Positions 35,106-43,314 of a DNA stretch of 64,000 nt are shown here, piece after piece; position 1 is the stretch's first letter, and each line of letters opens with the position of its first letter. Location: NCBI GenBank assembly GCA_963842835.1, contig CAWJIB010000010.1, positions 62,001 through 126,000 on the forward strand. The letters are read 5' to 3'. Below the pieces are notes generated by a model. That model worked only from the letters and a program-made list of their open reading frames with translations. It ran no database searches and was not told the origin of the DNA. The position numbers and the translations under genes are program-made. The DNA is from Roseiarcus sp963842835 (GTDB taxonomy: Bacteria; Pseudomonadota; Alphaproteobacteria; Rhizobiales; Beijerinckiaceae).

Positions 35106-35470
35106 AGGGCTCGACTATCTAAAAGCGGCTTTTACATAAGGTGTTTAACATTGGCGGCGGCGCAGCCGTGCTGCCCGATCCGTGCTCGGCGTCAATGTCA
35201 CGCGCGCTTGGCCGATTGCTCGACATAGGGCCTTCGCGAGAGCGCCCGGCTCTCGACTGCCTATGACTGGCAAACTTGGGCGCCTTCCGCGCGGCTCGGA
35301 CCCTTGGCTTCCATGATCGTTGCCGCTGAAGCGGGCCTTGCGGCCGGCTTCAGCGGCAACGATCGCGGAAGCAAAACGCGCAGTGGAGCAGCGACCGCAG
35401 CGGAGCGAAGAAGCCGCCTAACGCCGGACGCGGCCAGCGGTCGCGTCTGCGAAATGGCGCTCCCCGCCCC
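35106..35470. other. Spacer with large palindrome
   Basis: 365 nt between the GT87 gene and the 3' end of clpA. Its main feature is the 18-bp perfect inverted repeat at 35315-35364. Frames crossing it (for example 35304-35657 plus) are not coding. Confidence 0.6.
35315..35364. repeat. Perfect 18-bp inverted repeat (hairpin)
   Basis: GATCGTTGCCGCTGAAGC (35315-35332) is exactly matched by its reverse complement at 35347-35364 around a 14-nt GC-rich loop. No T-run flanks it. It could be a strong bidirectional transcription stop for the convergent GT87 and clpA genes, or the end or core of a small mobile element. Confidence 0.85.
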
Positions 35471-37945
35471 TCAAGTCGCCTGCGGTTCGCTCGGCGAAAC
35501 TTCGCCGGGCGTGTCGTCGTCCTCGGCGGGCCCCGTCGGACCGTCGGCGCGCTTGCGCGCCCGGCCCTTGCGCGTCTCGGGTTCGCCTTCAGCGCGCTTG
35601 CGTCCGGCGACGATCAGATCGCGTTCGAGCCGCGGCTGCGGCGGGCCCTCGGGATAGACGAAACCGAGCGTCTTGACGCCGCTGTCGTCGGCGGTGACGA
35701 CGACGCGCACGACGCCGCCGTTCTTCAGCCGGCCGAACAGCACTTCATCGGCGAGCGGCGTCTTGATCTGGCTCTGGATGACGCGGGCCATCGGCCGCGC
35801 CCCCATCGCCTCGTCGTAGCCGTTCTTGACCAGCCAGGCGCGCGCTTCGTCGGAAAGCTCGATGGTCACGTTGCGATCGGCGAGTTGCGCTTCGAGCTGC
35901 ATGACAAACTTGTCGACGACCTGGGCGATCACCAACTCCGGCAGTCGCGAGAACGGCACGATCGCGTCGAGCCGATTGCGGAATTCGGGCGAGAACAGCC
36001 GGTTGATCGCTTCGGTGTCGTCGCCTTCGCGCTTAGCCCGGTGGAAGCCGAACGCCTCCTTGGCCAAATCCTGCGCGCCGGCGTTGGTCGTCATGATCAG
36101 GATCACATTGCGGAAGTCGATCTGCTTGCCCGCGTGGTCGGTCAGCTTGCCGTGATCCATCACCTGCAGGAGGATGTTGAAGAGGTCGGGATGGGCCTTT
36201 TCGATCTCGTCGAGCAACAGGACGGAATGCGGGTGCTGGTCGATCGCGTCGGTCAGCAACCCGCCCTGGTCGAAGCCGACATAGCCGGGCGGCGCGCCGA
36301 TCAGCCGCGAGACCGTGTGGCGCTCCATATACTCGGACATGTCGAAACGGATCAGTTCGAGGCCGAGGCTCGAGGCGAGCTGGCGCGCCGCTTCGGTCTT
36401 GCCGACCCCCGTCGGGCCAGAAAAGAGATAGCTGCCGATCGGCTTTTCCGGATCGCGCAGACCCGCGCGCGCGAGCTTGATCGCCGAGGCGAGCGCGCTC
36501 AGCGCCTCGTCCTGGCCGTAGACGACGCGCTTTAGCGTCTCGTCGAGATGCTGGAGCACTTCCGCGTCGTCCTTGGAGACCGACTTGGGCGGAATGCGCG
36601 CCATCGAAGCGATCGTCGCCTCGATTTCCTTGACGCCGATGATTTTTTTGCGCTTGGCCTCGGCGACCAGCATCTGCGAGGCGCCGGTTTCGTCGATGAC
36701 GTCGATCGCCTTGTCCGGCAATTTGCGGTCGTGGATGTAGCGCGCGGACAATTCGACCGCCGCCTTGACCGCCTCCTGAGTGTAGCGGACCTTGTGGAAC
36801 TCCTCGAAATAGGGCTTGAGGCCCTTCAGGATCTCCACCGCGTCGGCGACGCTCGGCTCCTTGACGTCGATCTTCTGGAACCGCCGCACCAGCGCGCGAT
36901 CCTTTTCGAAATACTGGCGATATTCCTTGTAGGTGGTCGAGCCGATGCAGCGCAGCGTCCCTTGAGCGAGCGCCGGCTTGAGCAGATTGGACGCGTCCAT
37001 AGCGCCTCCCGAGGTGGCGCCGGCGCCGATGACCGTATGAATCTCGTCGATGAAGAGAATGGCGTCCTTGTGCTGCTCGATCTCCTTCATCACCTGCTTG
37101 AGGCGCTCCTCGAAATCGCCGCGATAGCGCGTGCCGGCGAGCAGCGCGCCCATGTCGAGGGCGAACACCGTCGCGCCAGCGAGCACTTCGGGAACCTCTC
37201 CGCCGATGATCTTGCGCGCCAGCCCTTCCGCGATCGCGGTCTTGCCGACGCCGGGATCGCCGACCAGCAGCGGATTGTTCTTCTGGCGCCGGCAGAGAAC
37301 CTGAATCGTGCGCTGCACTTCGGCCTCGCGGCCGATCAGCGGATCGATCCGGCCGTCCCGGGCCTTCTTGTTCAGGTTGACGCAATAGGCGTCGAGAGCG
37401 CCTTCCTTTTTCTTGCCCTCGGACGGCTCCTTCAACTCTTTCAACTCGCGCAATTCGGGATCTTCGTCGGCGCCGCGCGGCGAGCGCGAGGAGTCGGACA
37501 AGCCGGGGCGCTTGGCGATGCCGTGGCTGATGTAGTTGACCGCGTCGTAGCGCGTCATGTCCTGCTCTTGCAGGAAATAGGCGGCGTGGGTTTCCCGCTC
37601 GGCGAAAATCGCCACGAGCACGTTGGCGCCGGTCACTTCCTCGCGTCCGGACGACTGCACATGGATGGCCGCGCGTTGCACGACGCGCTGGAAACCGGCT
37701 GTCGCCTTGGCCTCGTCGGCCGTTTCGACAATGATGTTTTCCAGTTCGGTGTTGATATAGTTGACGACGTTCTTGCGCAGCAGGTCGAGATCGACATTGC
37801 ACGCCCTGAGGACCGCGGCCGCGTCCGGATCGTCGATCAACGCAAGCAGCAGATGCTCCAGCGTCGCATATTCGTGGCGCCGATCGTTGGCGAGCGCGAG
37901 CGCCTTGCGAAGGGTCTTTTCCAGCGCGCGTGAGAATACGGGCAT
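35471..37945 (-). CDS. clpA: ATP-dependent Clp protease ATP-binding subunit ClpA
   Basis: About 824 residues from the ATG at 37945 (a GTG directly before it would add one). It has the Clp N-domain (residues 1-140), a D1 AAA+ module with GDPGVGKTA and LFIDEIHTVIGAG, and a D2 module with GPTGVGKTE and LLLDEIEKAHPD. There is no ClpB-type middle domain. ClpA unfolds proteins for ClpP, with ClpS as adaptor. A charged C-terminal tail of about 45 residues (ending GEVSPSEPQAT) extends beyond the usual end. No clpP is in the window. Confidence 0.96.
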   Translation of the reverse strand: MPVFSRALEKTLRKALALANDRRHEYATLEHLLLALIDDPDAAAVLRACNVDLDLLRKNVVNYINTELENIIVETADEAKATAGFQRVVQRAAIHVQSSGREEVTGANVLVAIFAERETHAAYFLQEQDMTRYDAVNYISHGIAKRPGLSDSSRSPRGADEDPELRELKELKEPSEGKKKEGALDAYCVNLNKKARDGRIDPLIGREAEVQRTIQVLCRRQKNNPLLVGDPGVGKTAIAEGLARKIIGGEVPEVLAGATVFALDMGALLAGTRYRGDFEERLKQVMKEIEQHKDAILFIDEIHTVIGAGATSGGAMDASNLLKPALAQGTLRCIGSTTYKEYRQYFEKDRALVRRFQKIDVKEPSVADAVEILKGLKPYFEEFHKVRYTQEAVKAAVELSARYIHDRKLPDKAIDVIDETGASQMLVAEAKRKKIIGVKEIEATIASMARIPPKSVSKDDAEVLQHLDETLKRVVYGQDEALSALASAIKLARAGLRDPEKPIGSYLFSGPTGVGKTEAARQLASSLGLELIRFDMSEYMERHTVSRLIGAPPGYVGFDQGGLLTDAIDQHPHSVLLLDEIEKAHPDLFNILLQVMDHGKLTDHAGKQIDFRNVILIMTTNAGAQDLAKEAFGFHRAKREGDDTEAINRLFSPEFRNRLDAIVPFSRLPELVIAQVVDKFVMQLEAQLADRNVTIELSDEARAWLVKNGYDEAMGARPMARVIQSQIKTPLADEVLFGRLKNGGVVRVVVTADDSGVKTLGFVYPEGPPQPRLERDLIVAGRKRAEGEPETRKGRARKRADGPTGPAEDDDTPGEVSPSEPQAT

Positions 37946-37953
37946 CACAAGCC

Positions 37954-37977
37954 TTTCACTTTCACTTTCACTTTTTT
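37954..37977. repeat. Hexamer repeat spanning the clpS stop
   Basis: On the minus strand the sequence after the last clpS codons is AAG-TGA-AAG-TGA-AAG-TGA-AAG: three copies of AAGTGA. In the clpS frame this gives three successive in-frame TGA stops at 37968-37970, 37962-37964 and 37956-37958. The repeat also supplies the purine-rich leader of clpA. Confidence 0.85.
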
Positions 37978-38417
37978 TCCATGATGCATTGCAATGGATG
38001 CTGGTTCTTGCGGGCGTGGTCCATCACCTGCGCGACTTTCGTCTCCGCGATCTCGTAGGTGTAGACGCCGCATTCGCCGACGCCGTTGTTGTGCACATGC
38101 AGCATGATTTGCGTGGCCTCTTCCGGGTTCTTGTTGAAAAACGCTTGAAGAATGGCGATCACGAACTCCATCGGCGTGTAATCGTCATTAAGCAACAGGA
38201 CCCTGTACATGTTCGGACGCTTGGTCTGCGTTCGCGTTCGCGTGATGACGGCGGCTCCGCTGCCCGGCGCGTCGACTCCGCGTCGCGGCTCGCGAGAGGC
38301 GAGGACGACATCGATCGGCTGGACGGAAGCCGCGCCGCGCGGCGTGAAAAGGAAACGCGCCAACCGCGCCATTCCAGCCCGGAAGCGACTGACCAGCGGA
38401 TGCGTCTCGGCGATCAC
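37968..38417 (-). CDS. clpS: ATP-dependent Clp protease adaptor ClpS
   Basis: 149 residues from the GTG at 38417, with GAGG 6 nt upstream; an ATG at 38372 is an alternative. The core from residue 70 is clear: MYRVLLLNDDYTPMEFV contains the N-degron-pocket Asn-Asp-Asp, and QIMLHVHNNGVGECGVYTYEIAETK contains the pocket His. ClpS delivers N-end-rule substrates to ClpA. The roughly 68-residue basic, unstructured N-terminal extension is long for the family. clpA begins 22 nt downstream. Confidence 0.94.
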   Translation of the reverse strand: MIAETHPLVSRFRAGMARLARFLFTPRGAASVQPIDVVLASREPRRGVDAPGSGAAVITRTRTQTKRPNMYRVLLLNDDYTPMEFVIAILQAFFNKNPEEATQIMLHVHNNGVGECGVYTYEIAETKVAQVMDHARKNQHPLQCIMEKK

Positions 38418-38604
38418 GTTCGACCTCTATGAAATACGGGCGGCCCGACGCCCTCGCGTCGGGGGGCTCGCCGCACATCCCCCACCTGCCTCATCTAGGC
38501 GCCGCGAACGTTAGGCGCCAGAGGCCGACGCGAGAACGACAGGATCACCAATTTGTCGGCGCTGCGCAAGAGGCTTTGTCGTCGCTACGCAAGAGGCGCG
38601 CCAC

Positions 38605-38632
38605 AAAAAAGGGCCGGCTTGACAGCCGGCCC
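38605..38632 (-). terminator. Rho-independent terminator of the phasin gene
   Basis: On the minus strand GGGCCGGCT-GTCA-AGCCGGCCC is followed by TTTTTTG: a perfect 9-bp GC-rich stem with a tetraloop and T-run, about 80 nt after the phasin stop codon. Confidence 0.92.
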
Positions 38633-38711
38633 CTGAACGCACGAAAACTCTTCGCCGACACGATCCGGTCGGCGGACGCTCGACTTTCCCGCGCCGTCGC
38701 GCGGCGAAACC

Positions 38712-39050
38712 TTACTTGCCCTGAGCCTTGGCGAAAGCGGTCTCGACCGGCTTGAAAGCTTCGGTCGCGAGCTTCACGTAGATCTCGTTGATCTTGCTCG
38801 CCTGGGCGACGAAACCCTCGTAGGCGGACTTGGCGTATTCGGTCTGGATCTGGATCGCGGTTTCGACCGACTTGGCGCCGAGCAGCTTCTCGACGACGGC
38901 CGACGTGGCGGCGAAAGCCTTCTTCGAATAGTCCGAAGATTCGGCGGCGATCTCTTGAAGGCCCTTGGCCATCGTCGCGGTCGCGGCGTTGACGGCGTCG
39001 AGCTGCTGCTTGCTGAATTTCTGGAATTCTTCAAAGTTCGGGGTGGTCAT
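38712..39050 (-). CDS. Phasin
   Basis: 112 residues, PF09361 phasin. It starts MTTPNFEEFQKFSKQQLDAV and continues as one long amphipathic helix with AAESSDYSKKAFAATSAVVEKLLGAKSVE and ...EYAKSAYEGFVAQASKINEIY in outline. Phasins coat polyhydroxyalkanoate granules and control their size. The ATG at 39050 gives the standard N-terminus; the frame to 39158 is not conserved. Two TGC-N3-GCA dyads upstream fit control by the PHA-responsive repressor PhaR. Confidence 0.9.
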   Translation of the reverse strand: MTTPNFEEFQKFSKQQLDAVNAATATMAKGLQEIAAESSDYSKKAFAATSAVVEKLLGAKSVETAIQIQTEYAKSAYEGFVAQASKINEIYVKLATEAFKPVETAFAKAQGK

Positions 39051-39133
39051 GGCGGAACCTCGCTTGGCTTCGTTAGGTCGGCTAGGTCGGCACGGCAAGA
39101 TGTCGCGAAGCATCGGCATCATCACAAGCATAA

Positions 39134-39146
39134 TGTGCAACGCACA
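39134..39146. promoter_or_regulatory. TGC-N3-GCA dyad, possible PhaR operator (1)
   Basis: TGTGC-AAC-GCACA is a perfect 5-bp dyad, 84 nt upstream of the phasin start. The TGC...GCA core resembles PhaR sites described upstream of phasin genes in other alphaproteobacteria (CTGC-N-GCAG type). Function here is inferred. Confidence 0.5.
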
Positions 39147-39163
39147 ATAAATTGTCAAGAGAT

Positions 39164-39180
39164 TTGTTGCACCGCAACAA
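39164..39180. promoter_or_regulatory. TGC-N3-GCA dyad, possible PhaR operator (2)
   Basis: TTGTTGC-ACC-GCAACAA is a perfect 7-bp dyad whose centre is 32 bp from that of the first site, about three helical turns, so both would face the same side of DNA. Confidence 0.5.
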
Positions 39181-39455
39181 TAATGATCTTGCCGCCCGCG
39201 CGGCCGGCGTAAAACGCGTCATGCGCCCGTATTTCCACATGGATTACAATAATTTAATTAAATATGTTGATATTGCAGACGAGCGGCTGCCGCAGCGATT
39301 TCCTTGAAATGTCATCGGCTTGGCCGCGAATTTCGGGGAAACGCCGCGCGCCGTTAACGGCGCCGTAACCGCATTCCCATAGGCTTGTGGGCTGTGTGCA
39401 TCGTGCAACGGTCCTGCGCGGCCGTTTCGCGAAATCGACTGGATAGGGCGCGTTC

Positions 39456-41123
39456 ATGGCGTTGCGTGGTTCCGTTTCCCAAATCTTGCGTCTTGTTCGA
39501 ATAACGGCCGGCGCCTGCTTGGCGTTCTCGACGCTGGCCACGTTCGCGGCGCCGGCCGACGCCCATCCTTGGCGCCATTATCATCGCCATGCCCATTATG
39601 CCGCCAGGTATCGCGCGGCCTATGCGACTGCGACGCGCCGGCAAGGCGCGTCCTCCGACCCCGCTTTCGCCGCCATCGTCGTCGACGCCAACACCGGGCG
39701 CACCCTTTACGGCGTGAACGAGAACGACCTGCGCCACCCCGCCTCCATCACCAAGGTGATGACGCTCTATCTTCTGTTCGAGCAGCTCGACAAAGGCGCC
39801 CTGACGCTGCAGTCGCAGATTCCCGTGTCAGAGCACGCCGCCGCGCAGGAACCCTCGAAGCTCGGCCTGGAGCCCGGCCAGACGATTTCCGTCGAGAATG
39901 CGATCAAGGCGATCGTCACCCGTTCGGCCAACGACGTCGCGGTCGCCATCGCCGAGGCGATCGGCCGCGACGAGAGCGCCTTCGCCGAAATGATGACCCG
40001 CAAGGCGCACGCCCTGGGCATGTCGCGCACCGTCTATCGCAATGCGTCCGGCCTGCCCAACGACGAGCAGGTCACGACCGCGCGCGACCTGACGATCCTC
40101 GCGCGGGCGACCGAAGAGCGCTTTCCCCGCTACTTCAAATATTTTTCGACCCACGAATTCGAGTACGATGGCGAGATCATCGGCAATCACAATCATTTGC
40201 TCGGCCGCGTCGACGGCGTCGACGGCATCAAGACCGGCTACACCCGCGCCTCCGGCTTCAATCTCCTGACCTCGGTGCATCGCGACGGGCGCTCGCTCGT
40301 CGCGGTCGTGATGGGTGGGCGCACCTCGGGCGCGCGCGACGCCCTCATGGAGTCGTTGATCGCCGACCATATCGCCGAAGCCTCGAACAAGGGTCATACG
40401 GCGACGATGACCGCCGATGCCGCGCCGGCCGAACCCGCCGCCGCTCCGCTCCCTCCGGTTCAACTCGCCGCCGCGGCGCCGGCCTCCGCTCGCCCAACTC
40501 CGACGGTCGTTGCGGCCGGCGTTCCCTCGCCGCCCGCGCGCCCCTCGGCCTCGCAGGTCGAAGAGGGCGACAGCGGCGCCGAGGACGACGAGGATGGCGC
40601 TCCGCGCGTCGCAGCGGTGCTTCCCCCGGCCAAGATCGCTCAGCGCCTGGCGGCGGCGCCGCCCCGCGCGCCCCAGCCCGCGCGTCCCGAACGCGTCGCC
40701 GAGGCCACGCCGCAGGAACTCGGATGGGTCAAGGGCCCCGATGCGGCGAACTCCGCCATGCCGCAAGCCGCCCCCAAGGCCGCCCCGCCGCCCGCCAAGC
40801 CCCTCGCCGCCGCGCCGGCGCCGCGCCCGAGGGAAGAAACTGAAGCGCCGCGCAACGAGGAAACGCGTGCCGGCGATCGGACGGGCTGGATCATCCAGAT
40901 CGGCGCCACCGACGACGCCAACAAGGCCAACGATCTCCTGATCCGCGCGCGCGCGAAGGACCGCGCGATGCTCGCGTCCGCCAAGCCGCTCACCGAGAAG
41001 GTCAAGAAGGGCGAGGACGTATTCTACCGCGCCCGCTTCGCCGGCCTCGATTCCGCGACCGCCGAATCGGCCTGCCGGTCGCTGAAAAAGAGCGGATTCT
41101 CCTGTTTCGCGGCGCACGATTGA
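39456..41123 (+). CDS. D-alanyl-D-alanine carboxypeptidase with C-terminal SPOR-like domain
   Basis: 555 residues. A signal sequence ends near PADA-HP (residue 36). The S11 penicillin-binding domain has S97-I-T-K100, S157-A-N and K259-T-G, so it should remove the terminal D-Ala of peptidoglycan stem peptides. A Pro/Ala-rich linker of about 170 residues follows, then a SPOR-like domain (GWIIQIGATDDANKANDLL ... FYRARFAGLD) that binds denuded glycan at division sites. No C-terminal amphipathic anchor typical of PBP5 is seen, so SPOR may localise it. Confidence 0.93.
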   Translation: MALRGSVSQILRLVRITAGACLAFSTLATFAAPADAHPWRHYHRHAHYAARYRAAYATATRRQGASSDPAFAAIVVDANTGRTLYGVNENDLRHPASITKVMTLYLLFEQLDKGALTLQSQIPVSEHAAAQEPSKLGLEPGQTISVENAIKAIVTRSANDVAVAIAEAIGRDESAFAEMMTRKAHALGMSRTVYRNASGLPNDEQVTTARDLTILARATEERFPRYFKYFSTHEFEYDGEIIGNHNHLLGRVDGVDGIKTGYTRASGFNLLTSVHRDGRSLVAVVMGGRTSGARDALMESLIADHIAEASNKGHTATMTADAAPAEPAAAPLPPVQLAAAAPASARPTPTVVAAGVPSPPARPSASQVEEGDSGAEDDEDGAPRVAAVLPPAKIAQRLAAAPPRAPQPARPERVAEATPQELGWVKGPDAANSAMPQAAPKAAPPPAKPLAAAPAPRPREETEAPRNEETRAGDRTGWIIQIGATDDANKANDLLIRARAKDRAMLASAKPLTEKVKKGEDVFYRARFAGLDSATAESACRSLKKSGFSCFAAHD

Positions 41124-41132
41124 GATCGGGTT

Positions 41133-41855
41133 TCAGCCATGTCGGTTCAGCAAGACATCCTTGGCCTGGTTGACCCGCGCAGCCAAAGCGGTCGAGCCGC
41201 CATGGTCTGGATGAAGCTTCTTCATCAGCGAACGATGCGCTCGGACGATTTCCTCGGCGCCCGCGCCTTGCGGCAAGCCCAGGATTTCATACGCTTCGTC
41301 GCGCGTCATCGCGTCGCCGCCGCCGCGAGCCCGCCGCCGCGCCTCGCCTTGACTCTCGTCTGCCTCACGCCAGCGGGCAAACCGGCGGTCGAGATAAGTC
41401 TCTAATAGCGCGGCGCCCTCGGGATCGTCGCGCTGGCACGCGGCGTAGAGGGCGAGGCAGTCGGGCCGCGCGAGCATGTCCAGCGCCCGCCCCTGGAAGG
41501 GCCCGGCGAGAACCGAGCCGCTGAGCGCGCCCGAATCGTGATCGAGGCGCATCTCGATCGTCGCCGAACGCGCGGTCGTGATCCGTTTCGCCCGCGCGCG
41601 CGAACCGGCGGCGCGAAACGCCGCGCCGAAAGGGCTCGCCTTGTTCAAGCCCGTCAGGCCGAGGGCGAGGCTCGCCAGGAGCGAGGCGAAGCCGAACCCG
41701 CCGCGCAGCGCGAACAGCACGACGCCCAAAAGGCTCAGCGCGGCGCCGCCCTTGCGTGCGATCTTCGCCGCCGCGGCCGGGCTTAGCCGCCCGAACTGCT
41801 TGATCGCGACGAGCACGAGATAAAGGGCGAAAAGCCCGGCGATGAAGGTCGGCAT
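41133..41855 (-). CDS. Membrane protein with C-terminal J-domain
   Basis: 240 residues. Two or three hydrophobic segments lie in the first 70 residues; residues 182-240 form a J-domain (MTRDEAYEILGLPQGAGAEE, then HRSLMKKLHPDHGGST) with the HPD tripeptide intact. It should stimulate a DnaK-type ATPase at the membrane. The architecture resembles DjlA-like or TIM14-like alphaproteobacterial proteins. It is convergent with the carboxypeptidase gene, 9 nt apart. Confidence 0.85.
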   Translation of the reverse strand: MPTFIAGLFALYLVLVAIKQFGRLSPAAAAKIARKGGAALSLLGVVLFALRGGFGFASLLASLALGLTGLNKASPFGAAFRAAGSRARAKRITTARSATIEMRLDHDSGALSGSVLAGPFQGRALDMLARPDCLALYAACQRDDPEGAALLETYLDRRFARWREADESQGEARRRARGGGDAMTRDEAYEILGLPQGAGAEEIVRAHRSLMKKLHPDHGGSTALAARVNQAKDVLLNRHG

Positions 41856-41944
41856 GGCGAAAATTCTCTAGATCGACAAAAGCGTTAACTCTCGCTGGCC
41901 AGACGCCTCGAGGGTCGGCGCGGCGACGGCAATTTACTCTTCTT

Positions 41945-42658
41945 TCACGTGCCGCGCATCTGTTCCAGCAGCGCTCGCGCATGGCTGTCGCCGATCGCCT
42001 GGGTCTCGAGCGCGGCGCGCCCGCCCGCGGCATAGGCCGCGGCGGCGCGCAACAGCGCCTCGAGCCGCCCGGCCGCGCCCGCGTCGAAGGCGCTATAGGC
42101 GCCGCCGGTGAGGCGTGCGATCTCCTGGAAGGCGCGACGCGCCGCCGGATCGTCGCCCTCCTGAAACATGAAGGCCTTGACCCCGGCGAGCGCGAGTTCG
42201 CCGGCGATCCGCATCAAGGGGTCGACGGCCTCCTCCATCGCGTCGCCGACGAAAACCAGCGCGCCGACCTTGGCGCGCCGCGCTTCGCTCAGCGCATGGG
42301 CCAACACCTTGCGCAACTGCGTCGTCCCGCCGCGCACCGAGATGCGGCCCATCAGATCGGCCAGCCCCTGGCCGCCGGAGACGAACCCTGAAGCACGACA
42401 TTCGTTCATGCCGCGGAAATAGACGAGCTGCACGTCGAGCCCGCCCAAATTCGCCGCGGCGTGAAACATCCGCGCCTGAAGGCTCTGGGCGAGATCCCAG
42501 GTCGGTTGACGGCTCATCGTCGCGTCGAGCGCGAAGATCATTCGGCCGCGATCGGCCGTCGCCGGCGCGGGCGCCCGTCGCGCCGCCTCGACGAAGTTCG
42601 TAATTTCGGCGCTGCGCTCGCGCGGCGCCAGCGGCGGCTCGCCGCTCTGCGTGCCCAT
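41945..42658 (-). CDS. VWA-domain protein
   Basis: 237 residues, soluble. The von Willebrand A fold shows MIFALDATMSRQPTW with a MIDAS-like D-x-T-x-S (usually D-x-S-x-S), VRGGTTQLRKVLAHAL with the second-site Thr, and ALVFVGDAMEE with the third acidic residue. Function unknown; such proteins often sit next to AAA+ or tellurium-resistance genes, neither of which is adjacent. The start at 42658 is supported by GAGGAGG 7 nt upstream; the frame to 42955 is the shadow of the next gene. Confidence 0.85.
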   Translation of the reverse strand: MGTQSGEPPLAPRERSAEITNFVEAARRAPAPATADRGRMIFALDATMSRQPTWDLAQSLQARMFHAAANLGGLDVQLVYFRGMNECRASGFVSGGQGLADLMGRISVRGGTTQLRKVLAHALSEARRAKVGALVFVGDAMEEAVDPLMRIAGELALAGVKAFMFQEGDDPAARRAFQEIARLTGGAYSAFDAGAAGRLEALLRAAAAYAAGGRAALETQAIGDSHARALLEQMRGT

Positions 42659-42737
42659 GGCTCGCCTCCTCGCGCAGCATGCGCGCATTTCTAAGATCGG
42701 CGCCGCGCCGCGCCGCCGCAAGTGCGGCCGGCGGATT

Positions 42738-43176
42738 TCACAACAACCCGAGTTCGCCGAGCGCGCGCCGCAAGTCCTCGGGCATCGCGCCGGCGCCCTC
42801 GCCCGCCGCGTCGAGGTCGGCCGGCGCGTCCTTCTCCGCGAAATAGCGCCAGCCCTGAAACGGCCGCGTCGGCCGCGGCCGAACCGGCGTGACGGCGGGA
42901 TCGAGCCAAAGCCGGCAGCGCCCGACGCCGTCGGCGTCGACGAAAGGCTCGACATCCAGCAGCCGCTGGCGCGCCGCGAGTTGGCCCTTGATGACCCAAT
43001 AAAGCGAGCCGCCGTCGAGCAGCTCTTCGGCGCGCTTGGGGACCATGCGCGTCACATGGGCGTGCCGCCGGGCCTCGCCGCGCCCGACCCGTTCGGCGAC
43101 GCGCCGCGCGATCCAATCCTCGAGATCGGCGATCGAACTCGGCGCCGACGCAGAGCTTGATCAGATGAAGGGTCAT
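42738..43176 (-). pseudogene. DUF1489-family gene with single-base frameshift
   Basis: From the ATG at 43176 the frame reads MTLHLIKLCVGA, the exact start expected of DUF1489 proteins, then goes off into Arg-rich sequence. One base later the correct continuation (SSIADLEDWIARRVAERVGR, then HVTRMVPKRAEELL and SLYWVIKGQ) is found in another frame and runs to the normal C-terminus MPEDLRRALGELGLL at 42738. One extra G (complement of the C near 43140) accounts for the break. An intact protein would have about 145 residues. An internal ATG at 43055 could give only the C-terminal 105 residues. Confidence 0.85.
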
Positions 43177-43278
43177 GAGGCGATTATGACGCGTCCGGAC
43201 AAAAAATCGAAGCCGGCAGCGGCGCCAATGCCTTCACGGCGCTGACACAAGATTGTGGAAAGTCGAGATTGAGCCTCC

Positions 43279-43294
43279 GCGCTCGATCGAGCGC
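43279..43294. promoter_or_regulatory. Perfect 16-bp palindrome upstream of the DUF5132 gene
   Basis: GCGCTCGATCGAGCGC is a perfect palindrome ending 20 nt before the ATG of the first gene of the HMA2/ATPase cluster, just before its GAGGAG ribosome site (43303-43308). It may be an operator or a leader hairpin. Confidence 0.45.
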
Positions 43295-43314
43295 CGGCCA
43301 AACGAGGAGTTGTC

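Larger units (their letters stand above)
39051..39455. other. AT-rich divergent promoter region
   Basis: 405 nt between the phasin and D,D-carboxypeptidase starts. It holds the two dyads above and an unusually AT-rich patch at about 39235-39275 (AATAATTTAATTAAATATG). No gene is seen. Confidence 0.6.

Noticed and set aside
36033..37933. Long frames (589 and 461 residues) in other frames of clpA
   Set aside because: ClpA is unmistakable; these are shadows with Arg-rich low-complexity sequence.
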